Below, piece after piece: positions 16,469 through 23,706 of a stretch of DNA of 25,215 bases. The position numbers and the translations under genes were made by a program. The notes below the pieces were generated by a model. The model had not been told where the DNA came from. It did no database searches and saw nothing but the letters and a program-made list of their open reading frames with translations. The stretch is taken from positions 1 to 25,215 of the forward strand of contig CAYLZO010000045.1 in the NCBI GenBank assembly GCA_964387775.1, in the 5' to 3' direction. Every line of letters begins with the position of its first letter. Position 1 is the first letter of the stretch. Source of the stretch: CAYLZO01 sp964387775. GTDB lineage: Bacteria; Chloroflexota; Anaerolineae; JAAYZQ01.

Positions 16469-17811
16469 GCTCTGTCTCCTCCGTACTTGTAGATCTCGAC
16501 TCGCTCCATGTCGTGCAAGAATTCGAGATACGTCTCCTTTGTCATCGGCGGCCTCGATCTCGCCAGGATGTCCTGGGCTCGAGACGCACCGCCGGACAGC
16601 AGATCGATCACCGTCATGGCCATGGCTTTGGCCGGCCGCAGCACGCTTGCCTCACACGCACCCGCGTGCCAGGTCGTCCCATGGGCATTGCCCGTCGCTC
16701 CCCCGGCGAAGGGATGGATGGCGGGCATGATGAGGCTGAGGTCCCCCAGGTCGGTCGAGCCCCCCTTGTGCGGCACAGTGGACACGTTTTCTTTGCCCAC
16801 CAGCAACTCTGCATTCTCCCAAAATACCGCGTCCAGTTCTGGATAGGGCAGGATCGGCATGTAACCCGGCAGCGTCTCGATCTCGACTTCGGCCCCCGTC
16901 GCCATGGCTCCTGCCTTCAGGCAGAGGTCTATGGCTGCGTCGGAAGCGGCCAGGGCGTCTGTCGTCCGGGCCCGGACAAACATCTCGATCCGCACTTCGT
17001 CGGGCACGACGTTCACGGCGGCGCCGCCCTTGGTGATGATCCAGTGGATGCGGACCGAGTCCTCGTCGCGGAACGTCTCCCGCCGGGCATGAATGGCGTG
17101 GAACGCCAGGTTGGCCGCGTTCAGGGCGTTCACGCCCTGCCACGGCGCAGCCCCCGCGTGGGCGCCTCGCCCCCTGTAGACAACGGTTTTCATCACGCAG
17201 CCGTTCAAGGTCGTGCCCACCCCCAGGACGAGGTCGGCCGGCGTGCCCGTGTTGTGGACCATCATGCACATGTCAACGCCGTCAAAAGCTCCCAACCGGA
17301 TGAGTTCCGGCTTGCCCACCAGGTACCGGATCTTGCCCTCTCGCTTGAGGCCCTGCCGGTATTCGAGATCGACGAGTTCCTCGGCCGGGACGTGGAAACA
17401 GACGACCTCCCCGTTCAATTCGGGCAGCACCCCCGCCTCCATCAGGCCGGTGGCCGCCGCCACGACCATGGCCGTCTGGGCATTGTGGCCGCAGGCGTGG
17501 GCCGCTCCCGTCTTTGGATTCGCGTCGGGGTGCTCGGCAATGGGCAGACCGTCCAGCTCACCGATGACGGCGACCTGGGGGCCAGGTCCGGCGCCTCCCG
17601 GGAGGATGGCCTTGACGCCCGTGAGGGCCAGCCCACTTTCGTATACGATGCCGAGACGGTCATACTGCAGTTGAACCAGCGCGGATGTTTCGTTTTCACA
17701 GTATCCGAGCTCGGCGTTTCTGAGCACCTGCTCTGTGAACACGGCAATTTCCTCCCGACGGGCATCCATTGCCCGGCAGACCCGATCCTTGAGTTCTTGT
17801 GTCGTATGCAT
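16465..17811 (-). CDS. M20-family metal-dependent amidohydrolase (AbgB/IAA-amide hydrolase-like)
   Basis: This 448-residue two-metal hydrolase of the M20D group would cleave an amide or N-acyl amino acid. Likely metal-site residues are D87 in GELDGLP, C107 and H109 in HACGHN (105-110) and E144/E145 in VPAEE. HACGHN, with Asn instead of the usual Asp, resembles AbgB (p-aminobenzoyl-glutamate hydrolase) more than hippurate hydrolases. A late metal ligand is probably in HGTTWHAG. GAGGAA precedes the ATG. It lies in a tight run: 21 bases after the YtcJ-type gene and overlapping the Gfo/Idh/MocA gene. Confidence 0.88.
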   Translation of the reverse strand: MHTTQELKDRVCRAMDARREEIAVFTEQVLRNAELGYCENETSALVQLQYDRLGIVYESGLALTGVKAILPGGAGPGPQVAVIGELDGLPIAEHPDANPKTGAAHACGHNAQTAMVVAAATGLMEAGVLPELNGEVVCFHVPAEELVDLEYRQGLKREGKIRYLVGKPELIRLGAFDGVDMCMMVHNTGTPADLVLGVGTTLNGCVMKTVVYRGRGAHAGAAPWQGVNALNAANLAFHAIHARRETFRDEDSVRIHWIITKGGAAVNVVPDEVRIEMFVRARTTDALAASDAAIDLCLKAGAMATGAEVEIETLPGYMPILPYPELDAVFWENAELLVGKENVSTVPHKGGSTDLGDLSLIMPAIHPFAGGATGNAHGTTWHAGACEASVLRPAKAMAMTVIDLLSGGASRAQDILARSRPPMTKETYLEFLHDMERVEIYKYGGDRA

Positions 17812-17832
17812 GGCTGTTTCCTCGATTGTCCT

Positions 17833-19440
17833 CTAGTCTCGCTCGTAGACGACGTTGCCGTCCAGGACCGTCATATCTACTTTGAGGTGGCGGAGCGCCT
17901 CGGCCGGCGTAGCCAGGATGTCGCCGCTCAAGACCGCGAGGTCCGCCAGTTTGCCCGGCTCGATGCTCCCCTTCGATCCTTCCTCAAAACCGGCGTACGC
18001 GGCGTCAATGGTGTGGGCGCGGATGGCCTGCATGACGCTGACCCGCTCGTCCGGGCCCAGGACCTGCCCCCCTTTGGTGCGGCGGGTCACGGCCATCTCG
18101 ATGCTCATCAGCGGATCGGGGGACACAATGGGGGTGTCGGAGGTGTAGGCACACCGCACGCCTTTCTTGGCGTACAATCCGGTCTGGAACATGCGGTCGG
18201 CCCGGTCCTGGCCATAATCGCGGACGTACACGTCGCCAAAGGTCCACAAAAAGACCGGGTTCACGATGGGCACGATGCCAAGCGCCGCGATGCGATCCAC
18301 CATCGCCTCGTCGGTCATGGCACAATGCTCGATGCGATGACGGTGATCTTGGCGTGGATTCTGGGACAGCGCATACTCGATGGCGTTGATACACATCTCC
18401 ACGGCCTTGTCGCCCATGGCGTGGGCCGTCACCTGAAAGCCCGCCTCGTTGGCCCGGCTGAAGGTCTCGTTGAGCTCCTCCTGGTCTACGTACAGGATAC
18501 CCGTGTTGTCCGGTTCCACGACATTGGGCTCAAAGGTGGCCATCGTGCGCGCCGAGGCGGCACCGTCCACGACGTACTTGAAAGGCCCCAGGCGCAGGCG
18601 CTCGTTGCCAAAGCCCGTCCTGAGCCCCGTCGTCAGGTATGGGTCTTGGAATGTGTCGTTGGCATACATGGCCCGGATGACCTGGATTACGCGCATGCGC
18701 AACGGGTCTTGGGACGTGAGGCGGATCAGAGCCTGCATCTGGGGCGCACCGTAGCCGGCCATGTCGTGGATGGACGTGATGCCAAAGCGATTCAGATCCT
18801 CCATGGCCAGCGCGATGGCCGACTCTAATTCCTGCACCGTGGGCGCCGCCTTTTGCCAGGCGATGCGCCGGGCTTCCTCGCGCAGAACGCCCGTGAGCTC
18901 GCCATTTTCCCGGTCCAGTTGTCCTCCTTTGGGGTCGGGAGTGTCGTTGTCGATGCCGATCAGTTCCAGCGCCTTGCTGTTGAGCACGGCGATGTGGGCA
19001 CAGGTTCTCATGACAAAGACCGGCTGATCGGGCACCACCGCATCCAAATCCCAGCGGGTCGGATGCCGTTCCTCCTCCAGCTCGTTGTGGTTGTAGCCCC
19101 ATCCTCGGATCCATTCGCCAGGAGGTGTCTGCTGCGCCCGTTCCTTGATCGCCGCCTGGAGGTCGGCGATATTCTGCACGTGGGGCGGACCGCACTGTAC
19201 GGCACTCTCGACGATGCCATAGATGCCCAGGTGGGCGTGGGCCTCGACAAAGCCCGGCAGCAGGGTCCGGCCCTTGAGGTCGACCACGCGCGTGGTAGAG
19301 CCACGCCAGGCATCGATCTCGGTCGCCGCCCCCACGGCCGCGATCCGGTTGCCCACGACGGCCACGGCCTCGGCCGTGGAGTTGTGGGGGTCAACGGTGA
19401 GAACTTGGCCATTCTTAAAGATGATTTCCGCTTTGAACAT
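17833..19440 (-). CDS. YtcJ-type metal-dependent amidohydrolase
   Basis: This 535-residue amidohydrolase-superfamily protein belongs to the YtcJ/COG1574 group. The N-terminal beta-sandwich is followed by the metal motif HAH at 68-70 (GFVEAHAHLG). Later marks are QVTAHAMGDKAVE, HRIEHCAM and an AYTSDTPIV segment bearing the conserved Asp. N-substituted formamide deformylase is a characterised member, but most have no known substrate. There is no signal peptide. AAGGAG lies about ten bases before the ATG. It is a candidate for the first hydrolytic step on the imported compound. Confidence 0.88.
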   Translation of the reverse strand: MFKAEIIFKNGQVLTVDPHNSTAEAVAVVGNRIAAVGAATEIDAWRGSTTRVVDLKGRTLLPGFVEAHAHLGIYGIVESAVQCGPPHVQNIADLQAAIKERAQQTPPGEWIRGWGYNHNELEEERHPTRWDLDAVVPDQPVFVMRTCAHIAVLNSKALELIGIDNDTPDPKGGQLDRENGELTGVLREEARRIAWQKAAPTVQELESAIALAMEDLNRFGITSIHDMAGYGAPQMQALIRLTSQDPLRMRVIQVIRAMYANDTFQDPYLTTGLRTGFGNERLRLGPFKYVVDGAASARTMATFEPNVVEPDNTGILYVDQEELNETFSRANEAGFQVTAHAMGDKAVEMCINAIEYALSQNPRQDHRHRIEHCAMTDEAMVDRIAALGIVPIVNPVFLWTFGDVYVRDYGQDRADRMFQTGLYAKKGVRCAYTSDTPIVSPDPLMSIEMAVTRRTKGGQVLGPDERVSVMQAIRAHTIDAAYAGFEEGSKGSIEPGKLADLAVLSGDILATPAEALRHLKVDMTVLDGNVVYERD

Positions 19441-19479
19441 GATGTCTCAACTCCTTGTGCAGACTCGATTCTTCTCCTG

Positions 19480-19580
19480 GCAGCTTGTCGGAGAGCCCCG
19501 TTTGTAGTGCGCGCTTCAGCGCGTTTCTGCGGCGTTAAAGCGTCTACTACGAACTCAAAAGACTCTCTCCGACAGCCTGC
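19480..19580. repeat. About 100-bp nested-palindrome element (MITE/REP-like)
   Basis: GCAGCTTGTCGGAGAG (19480-19495) and CTCTCCGACAGCCTGC (19565-19580) are inverted arms matching at 14 of 16 positions. Inside are a second pair, TTTGTAGT (19501-19508) and ACTACGAA (19546-19553), matching at 7 of 8, and a small hairpin CGCGC TTCA GCGCG (19510-19523). The right end touches the stop codon of the D-2-hydroxyacid dehydrogenase gene. It has no coding capacity. This looks like a non-autonomous dispersed palindromic element, or a large folded RNA between two operon genes. Copies elsewhere in the genome cannot be seen here. Confidence 0.6.
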
Positions 19581-20575
19581 TAGACCAGAACTGCCGGGTT
19601 AACCAGCGTGCGCGGGACCTGACCGTTGAGCGCATCTCGGGCGGCTTTGGCCAGCCACATTCTGGACTTGATGATCGCTTCTTCTGAAAATCCGGCCACG
19701 TGAGGCGATACTATCACGTTGTCCAGGGCAAAGAGGGGCGAGTCCGGCGATGGAGGTTCTGTGGAAAACACGTCCAGGCCGGCTCCGGCCAGGTGGTCAG
19801 AGCGCAGTGCTTCGATCAGCGCCGTCTCTTCCACGACCCCGCCCCGGGCCAGGTTAAAGAAGAACGCCCCTTTCTTCATGCTCGCGAACTCCTTGGCGCC
19901 CAGCAGCCCCTCGGTAGCCGGCACGAGGGGCACGTGGACCGTTACGACATCACTTTCCGCGAGCAGGTCCTGGAGCGAGACGTAGGTGAGCCCCACCGCG
20001 CGGGCGAATTCCAGATCGGGGGCAACGTCGTAGCCCAGGATCTTCATGTCAAACCCCCGAGCACGACGCGCGACGGCCCGGCCGATGGCGCCGGTCCCAA
20101 CGATACCGATGGTTTTTTGCCAGAGCTCGCCACCAATTACGGGCGGCCAGCGGTCCCAGCCTTTGCCATTGCGCGTCAGAGCGTCCAAGAAGGGCATCTG
20201 CCGGAGCACGGCCAGAATCAGGGCATAGGTGTGGTCGGCAACCGCTTCGGCGTTGGAGCCGGCCGTATTGCAGACCACGATCCCCCGGCGCGTCGCTTCC
20301 TCCACGTCGATGTTGTCCACCCCGGCTCCAGGTTTGCCAATGAGCTTCAGCTTTGGGCCTGCCTCGATGACAGAGGCGTCCACTTGCTCCAGGCCCACGA
20401 TGAGGCCCTCGGCATCGGCTACCAAGCCGATGAGCTTCTCTTTCTCTACAGCGTCGTGCATGCGGCCATCCACGACCCGCAATCCGGCTTTTTGCAGGAG
20501 CGCGATGGCCGGGTTCCAGCTATTCCACATCAGGCCGGGATTGGCGCGAATGGATATGAGTACGGTCTTGCTCAT
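19580..20575 (-). CDS. D-2-hydroxyacid dehydrogenase (PGDH-like)
   Basis: This 331-residue NAD-dependent D-isomer-specific 2-hydroxyacid dehydrogenase resembles the catalytic part of 3-phosphoglycerate dehydrogenase without the ACT domain. The nucleotide-binding motif is GTGAIG at 160-165. The catalytic triad is R244 (NLARGG), E273 (STEPP) and H292 (SPHVAG). The ATG at 20575 follows a G-rich ribosome site; the open frame continues 53 codons upstream inside the LeuC-like gene and is not used. It lies 20 bases after that gene, suggesting it oxidises or reduces the 2-hydroxy/2-oxo acid linked to the hydro-lyase reaction. The substrate is unknown. Confidence 0.9.
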   Translation of the reverse strand: MSKTVLISIRANPGLMWNSWNPAIALLQKAGLRVVDGRMHDAVEKEKLIGLVADAEGLIVGLEQVDASVIEAGPKLKLIGKPGAGVDNIDVEEATRRGIVVCNTAGSNAEAVADHTYALILAVLRQMPFLDALTRNGKGWDRWPPVIGGELWQKTIGIVGTGAIGRAVARRARGFDMKILGYDVAPDLEFARAVGLTYVSLQDLLAESDVVTVHVPLVPATEGLLGAKEFASMKKGAFFFNLARGGVVEETALIEALRSDHLAGAGLDVFSTEPPSPDSPLFALDNVIVSPHVAGFSEEAIIKSRMWLAKAARDALNGQVPRTLVNPAVLV

Positions 20576-20595
20576 CTGATTCCCCCTCGGTCTTT

Positions 20596-21852
20596 TCAGG
20601 ATAGGTAGGGCCGTGGGTCGGCCAACCGGCCTGCCACACACGATGCAGCGACGACGGCGGCATTCGCCAAGTAAATGTCGGCCGACAGACTCCCCATCCG
20701 CCCCTGGATGTTCTGGGTCGAGTTGGCGACGCATACCTCGCCGTCGTCGAGGGCCCCGGTGAGCCCCATGCAGGCCCCACAGCCTGGCGAGGACAGGGTT
20801 GCTCCTGCGGACACAAAGACCTCGGCCAGGCCCTCCCTGATCAGTTGGAGATGGATCTCACGAGAGGCAGGTGTGATCAGCAGGCGAGTTCGCGGGTGGA
20901 TGTGGCGGCCTTGCAACACCTTTGCCGCGACCCTCATCTCGTCCATGCGGCCTCCTGCGCACGAGCCGATGAATCCCTGATCGACGGACCTGGGCTCCAT
21001 TTCTGAAATAGGCACCGCATCCAGTGGATCAGGCGGCAGGCACACCAGGGGAACCAGCCCATCAAGGGTCAGCCGGACCTCCCGGACCACCGGCGCTTCC
21101 GGGTCAGTTTCGATGGCAGGCCAAGAATCTCGAGTCCGTGCAGAGAGATAGCTAGCCGTAATGGCATCGGGTTCCACAATCGCGTTGGACGCACCGGCCA
21201 AAGGGGCCAGGTCACATAGCGTCATCCGTTGATCGACGTCCATGTCAGCCACCGCCGGTCCGGTGAACCACATGCTCATCTCCAGGGCGCCATCCACCCC
21301 GATCTCGTTCACGAGTCCGGTAAAAATGTCACGGGCAGTAACCCCCAGCGGCAGTTGCCCATCCAGTGTAATCCGAAGGGTCTCCGGAACCTGGTACCAG
21401 GTTTCTCCGGTGAGGACGAGTTCCAACTGGGTTTGGCTGCCGAGGGTTGGAGCAAAGGCACCCAAGCCGCCATATGCGGTCACGTGCGGATCCCCATTGG
21501 CCACGAACATGCCGGGACGCACGAGGCCGAGTTCTGCAGCGATCTGGTGGCTGATGCCATTGCCCATGTCGTAGAAATGCTCAATGCCCTGTTGGCGGAC
21601 CCACTCCCGTGCCCGGCGGTGCTTCTCAGCCCATTTGGTGCTGGGCGCGGGGGCTGCGTGGTCAAAGACGACCATGGTCCGCTCGGGATCCCATATGCGA
21701 TCCAGGCCCAGTTTTTCCATGGTCTGGATGGTTTGGGGATAGATAAAGAACTCGTGCATGATCAGGAGATCGGGCCGAATCGTGATGTACTCGCCAGGAC
21801 GGACCGGGCGTTGTCCCGAGACCCGCGCTAAAATACGTTCCACAGCCGTCAA
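20596..21852 (-). CDS. Aconitase-superfamily hydro-lyase large subunit, LeuC-like with altered active site
   Basis: This 418-residue protein has the fold and length of archaeal-type isopropylmalate/homoaconitate dehydratase large subunits. The Fe-S cysteines are intact: C298 in IGSCAGGRMDE, and C358 and C361 in SPGCGACMG. Other anchors are GAFAPTLGS, KTWF-like ETWYQVPETLR and GRMGSLSADIYLAN. Several usual active-site positions differ. DSH is DPH (121-123), and NRN near the end is TQN (379-381), so the substrate-binding Arg447 of aconitase is Q380, while R385 (Arg452) is kept. The start is TTG 21852 with AGGAGG six bases upstream. The small subunit precedes it by 131 non-coding bases. I would not call it LeuC. 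Confidence 0.88.
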   Translation of the reverse strand: MTAVERILARVSGQRPVRPGEYITIRPDLLIMHEFFIYPQTIQTMEKLGLDRIWDPERTMVVFDHAAPAPSTKWAEKHRRAREWVRQQGIEHFYDMGNGISHQIAAELGLVRPGMFVANGDPHVTAYGGLGAFAPTLGSQTQLELVLTGETWYQVPETLRITLDGQLPLGVTARDIFTGLVNEIGVDGALEMSMWFTGPAVADMDVDQRMTLCDLAPLAGASNAIVEPDAITASYLSARTRDSWPAIETDPEAPVVREVRLTLDGLVPLVCLPPDPLDAVPISEMEPRSVDQGFIGSCAGGRMDEMRVAAKVLQGRHIHPRTRLLITPASREIHLQLIREGLAEVFVSAGATLSSPGCGACMGLTGALDDGEVCVANSTQNIQGRMGSLSADIYLANAAVVAASCVAGRLADPRPYLS

Positions 21853-21983
21853 AGGAAGCCTCCTTCTCTGTCCAGGCTAAGGTCGGTCCCCAACTACATT
21901 ACCTCTATCTATGGCAAGTCTCGTCTATGACCCCAGAAAGCAGTTGAAAAGTGGGCTGACGGTTTGATACCTTTGGCATCGGG

Positions 21984-22499
21984 CTATTCTACCCGATCCA
22001 GCTTGTGCGCCAAATAAGTGAGATGATCACCGGCTTCATAGTAAGGCACCAATGCTTCCGGCAGCCGCTCGCAGTGGATAACCTCATCCTTGGTCTCATT
22101 CGTGATCTCGCCGGCCAAGAAGTCTATGCGGAGTTGATGCCCCGTTTTGACTCGCTCGGTGAGGTTCGAACAACGGAGAAACGGAATACCATAGGTAGGA
22201 AATGCTCTGCGCAAGAAGGGCTGGAACGACTCGGCAACGACGCCGCCAATCCCAAAGCCATATAGGGCCAGATACACTTGCTGGTGGGCTTTGCTATAGC
22301 CAAAGTTTCGCCCCGCAACAATGAAATCGCCTGGACGGGCACGAGCCATGAAATCTGGATCCACGCCCTCCATCAGAAGCTTGGCCAGCACGTCAGGGGC
22401 GTAGATGTCATTCGTGACCGCCTCAGGACCTCCGATGAGGTCATCGCCAACGATGTGGTCTCCATAGACCCAGGCCGTTCCGCGTCGAATCCATTGCAT
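21984..22499 (-). CDS. Aconitase-superfamily hydro-lyase small (swivel) subunit, LeuD-like, missing the GSSRE loop
   Basis: This 171-residue swivelling-domain protein aligns with archaeal LeuD. Where canonical proteins read GRNFG-CGSSREHA, this one reads GRNFG-YSKAHQQV (63-75) with no gap. The positions of the catalytic Ser642, Ser643 and Arg644 of aconitase are thus Lys70, Ala71 and His72. DTD of the GDNIDTD motif is VGD (17-19). The downstream fold marks GIGGVVAESF and GIPFL are normal, so the protein is not simply decayed. I start at ATG 22499, preceded by AAGGGG; a TTG start at 22526 is possible. It is the first enzyme gene after the GntR gene. Its substrate is unknown. Confidence 0.85.
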   Translation of the reverse strand: MQWIRRGTAWVYGDHIVGDDLIGGPEAVTNDIYAPDVLAKLLMEGVDPDFMARARPGDFIVAGRNFGYSKAHQQVYLALYGFGIGGVVAESFQPFLRRAFPTYGIPFLRCSNLTERVKTGHQLRIDFLAGEITNETKDEVIHCERLPEALVPYYEAGDHLTYLAHKLDRVE

Positions 22500-22534
22500 C
22501 TCAATACCCCTTTGTTGGATAGGCAACTGCAGTT

Positions 22535-22553
22535 ATGGCACCCGGTGTGCCAT
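22535..22553. repeat. Inverted repeat between gntR and the LeuD-like gene
   Basis: ATGGCAC (22535-22541) and GTGCCAT (22547-22553) form a perfect 7-bp stem with a 5-base loop, between the gntR stop and the ribosome site of the next gene. No T tract follows on the minus strand, so it is a poor terminator. It could be an attenuating hairpin or an operator; it does not resemble the palindrome at the gntR promoter. Confidence 0.45.
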
Positions 22554-22564
22554 CCGAAAATATA

Positions 22565-23320
22565 CTACCGCAATAGCATATCCTTATGTTTGTAGCGATC
22601 ACCTCGGTACAGAGATTCTGAGAGGCCGACGGGCTGACCTTCCACATCATACATGCAAAGCGTGACCAACAACATCGGCGCGCCAGGCTCGGTTTGCAAT
22701 AGACCAGCTGCCTCGTCAGAAGCCAGGGTGGCCTCTATTGTCCTTTCTGCTCGTACCAGCGAAATCCCGCACTTTTTTTCCAGCAATGGGATGGCCGACT
22801 CGCTTTCGAGTTCCTCGCGAGAGAAGAGGATGCCATCGGGTACGTTGAAGTGGGCGTTCACCAGGACAAGGGCTTCACCATCAGCATAGATCAGCCTCTT
22901 GATGAACAGCAAAGGCTGGTCCGAACTGACACACAACCTCTTGCTGATGCGCCCGGAGCCCATCAACCGTCCTAGCTGGAGAATCTGTGATTCAGGTTCA
23001 AAGCCTTGATCTCTCAATGCATCGAAAAAGCCACCCAATCGGTTGTGTTGCAGACGCACCTTCGGTGTTCGGACAAAGGAGCCCCGTCCGGGCTGACGGA
23101 CGATGTACCCTTCCGTTGCCAGATCATTCAGCGCTCGTCGTACGGTTATCTGACTTACGCCATAAAGTTCCTCCAATTCCCGTTCACCAGGAATCAGTTG
23201 GCCCGGCACGTAATGTCCCTGCTGGATAGCTTGGAGCAGGATTTGCTTCAGTTGATGGTACAACGGAACAGGACCGTTGCGGTCTAGCACGGCAGGAAGC
23301 AGAAATTTGTCATCAGACAT
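22565..23320 (-). CDS. GntR-family transcriptional regulator with UTRA domain (HutC subfamily)
   Basis: This 251-residue regulator has an N-terminal winged helix at about 15-85, with recognition region RELEELYGVSQITVRRALNDL (48-68) and the wing GRGSFV (78-83). A UTRA ligand-binding domain runs from about 100 to 248. HutC-subfamily regulators usually repress uptake and catabolic operons and release DNA on binding the substrate or an intermediate. It is the most upstream gene of the minus-strand run, so it probably controls the LeuD/LeuC-like genes and perhaps much of the cluster. Its own promoter carries a palindrome overlapping the -10 box, which suggests autoregulation. Confidence 0.93.
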   Translation of the reverse strand: MSDDKFLLPAVLDRNGPVPLYHQLKQILLQAIQQGHYVPGQLIPGERELEELYGVSQITVRRALNDLATEGYIVRQPGRGSFVRTPKVRLQHNRLGGFFDALRDQGFEPESQILQLGRLMGSGRISKRLCVSSDQPLLFIKRLIYADGEALVLVNAHFNVPDGILFSREELESESAIPLLEKKCGISLVRAERTIEATLASDEAAGLLQTEPGAPMLLVTLCMYDVEGQPVGLSESLYRGDRYKHKDMLLR

Positions 23321-23341
23321 GGCACCACATCCTCATAACTT

Positions 23342-23361
23342 TATAATCGTATACTATTATA
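23342..23361. promoter_or_regulatory. Palindromic operator candidate overlapping the gntR -10 box
   Basis: TATAAT (23342-23347), a central GTATAC (23349-23354) and ATTATA (23356-23361) make a 20-bp palindrome in which only one symmetric pair (C/T at 23348 and 23355) fails. The right arm is the -10 box of the gntR promoter. A centred GT..AC core fits the general form of GntR-family sites. I infer that the GntR protein binds here and represses itself. I found no second copy elsewhere in the window by eye. Confidence 0.6.
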
Positions 23362-23384
23362 CCATAGCCTGGCACTTTTGTCAA
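23356..23384 (-). promoter_or_regulatory. Consensus sigma-70 promoter of gntR
   Basis: On the minus strand there is a perfect TTGACA (23379-23384), a 17-base spacer and a perfect TATAAT (23356-23361). It lies about 36 bases before the gntR ATG. This is the best promoter in the window and would also read into the LeuD/LeuC-like genes. The -35 box overlaps the stop codon of the decayed gene next to it. Confidence 0.8.
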
Positions 23385-23689
23385 TACCCTTCAGGACGCT
23401 TAATCCCTGTGTGTGCTGCTTGGTCCTCCCTCACCAACCTGTCCAGGGCCGGCTGCCCGGCCAGATGGAGAATGTGCCGCGTCACCCCGGTGGCGGTTTG
23501 TCCCTGTTCGGTCAGCAGGTAGAGGGCTTTGGACGGTATCAAATCCGCAAGCCGTTGCGGATTTGAAGACCCCGGCTACGTTCATAAGTTATGGGCTGTC
23601 CGTTCACTCCACTCAAACTCGCTGCGCAGCCACGCACCAAAGTGACCGTGGCCCAACTTTTCCTCGTGGATGGATATGATCGTGATCAT
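23381..23689 (-). pseudogene. Decayed DUF3102-like gene, two frame breaks
   Basis: The stretch upstream of gntR is not empty. Frame one (ATG 23689 to stop 23582) encodes KLGHGHFGAWLRSEFEW followed by SERTAHNL, which matches the LxHGxFxxWLxxE...S..TA..LM pattern of DUF3102 proteins. An overlapping frame continues with MNVAGVFKSA from 23585. A third continues with IPSKALYLL and then TGVTRHILHLAGQPALDRL to a stop at 23381. The pieces follow each other in the right order, so this is one gene broken by two frameshifts. DUF3102 has no known function and is often found on mobile elements. The family call is from motif memory. Confidence 0.5.
23539..23566. repeat. Perfect 12-bp-stem palindrome inside the decayed gene
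   Basis: TCAAATCCGCAA (23539-23550), a loop GCCG, and TTGCGGATTTGA (23555-23566) form a perfect hairpin of 28 bases. It lies exactly where the decayed DUF3102-like gene changes frame the second time. A 28-base insertion would shift the frame by one, in the direction seen. It may be a small REP-type unit. There is no T tract on either side. Confidence 0.6.
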
Positions 23690-23692
23690 ATC
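23673..23692. promoter_or_regulatory. Perfect 20-bp palindrome, possible operator
   Basis: GATATGATC and GATCATATC flank a GT centre and are exact inverted copies. The site is about 100 bases upstream of the MetV-like gene and at the start of the decayed DUF3102-like frame on the other strand. It could be a dimeric-regulator site. Which regulator is unknown; it does not match the Crp or Fnr consensus well. Confidence 0.4.
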
Positions 23693-23706
23693 ACCCTTGT
23701 CAAAGT

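Noticed and set aside
16513..18828. Very long plus-strand open frame of 771 codons
   Set aside because: It is antisense to the M20 and YtcJ-type hydrolase genes, which have clear motifs and ribosome sites; its translation shows no domain. It is a by-product of GC-rich codon use.
20576..20734. N-terminal extension of the D-2-hydroxyacid dehydrogenase
   Set aside because: It overlaps the end of the LeuC-like gene; the enzyme domain begins at ATG 20575.
21853..21983. Hidden small gene between the LeuD-like and LeuC-like genes
   Set aside because: No frame with a ribosome site or a protein-like composition was found.
20596..22499. Plain annotation as leucine-biosynthesis leuCD
   Set aside because: The active-site loop and the NRN motif are changed, and no leuA/leuB set with leucine regulation is beside it.
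22535..22553. Rho-independent terminator after gntR
   Set aside because: The 7-bp stem has no following T tract on the minus strand, so it is listed only as an inverted repeat.
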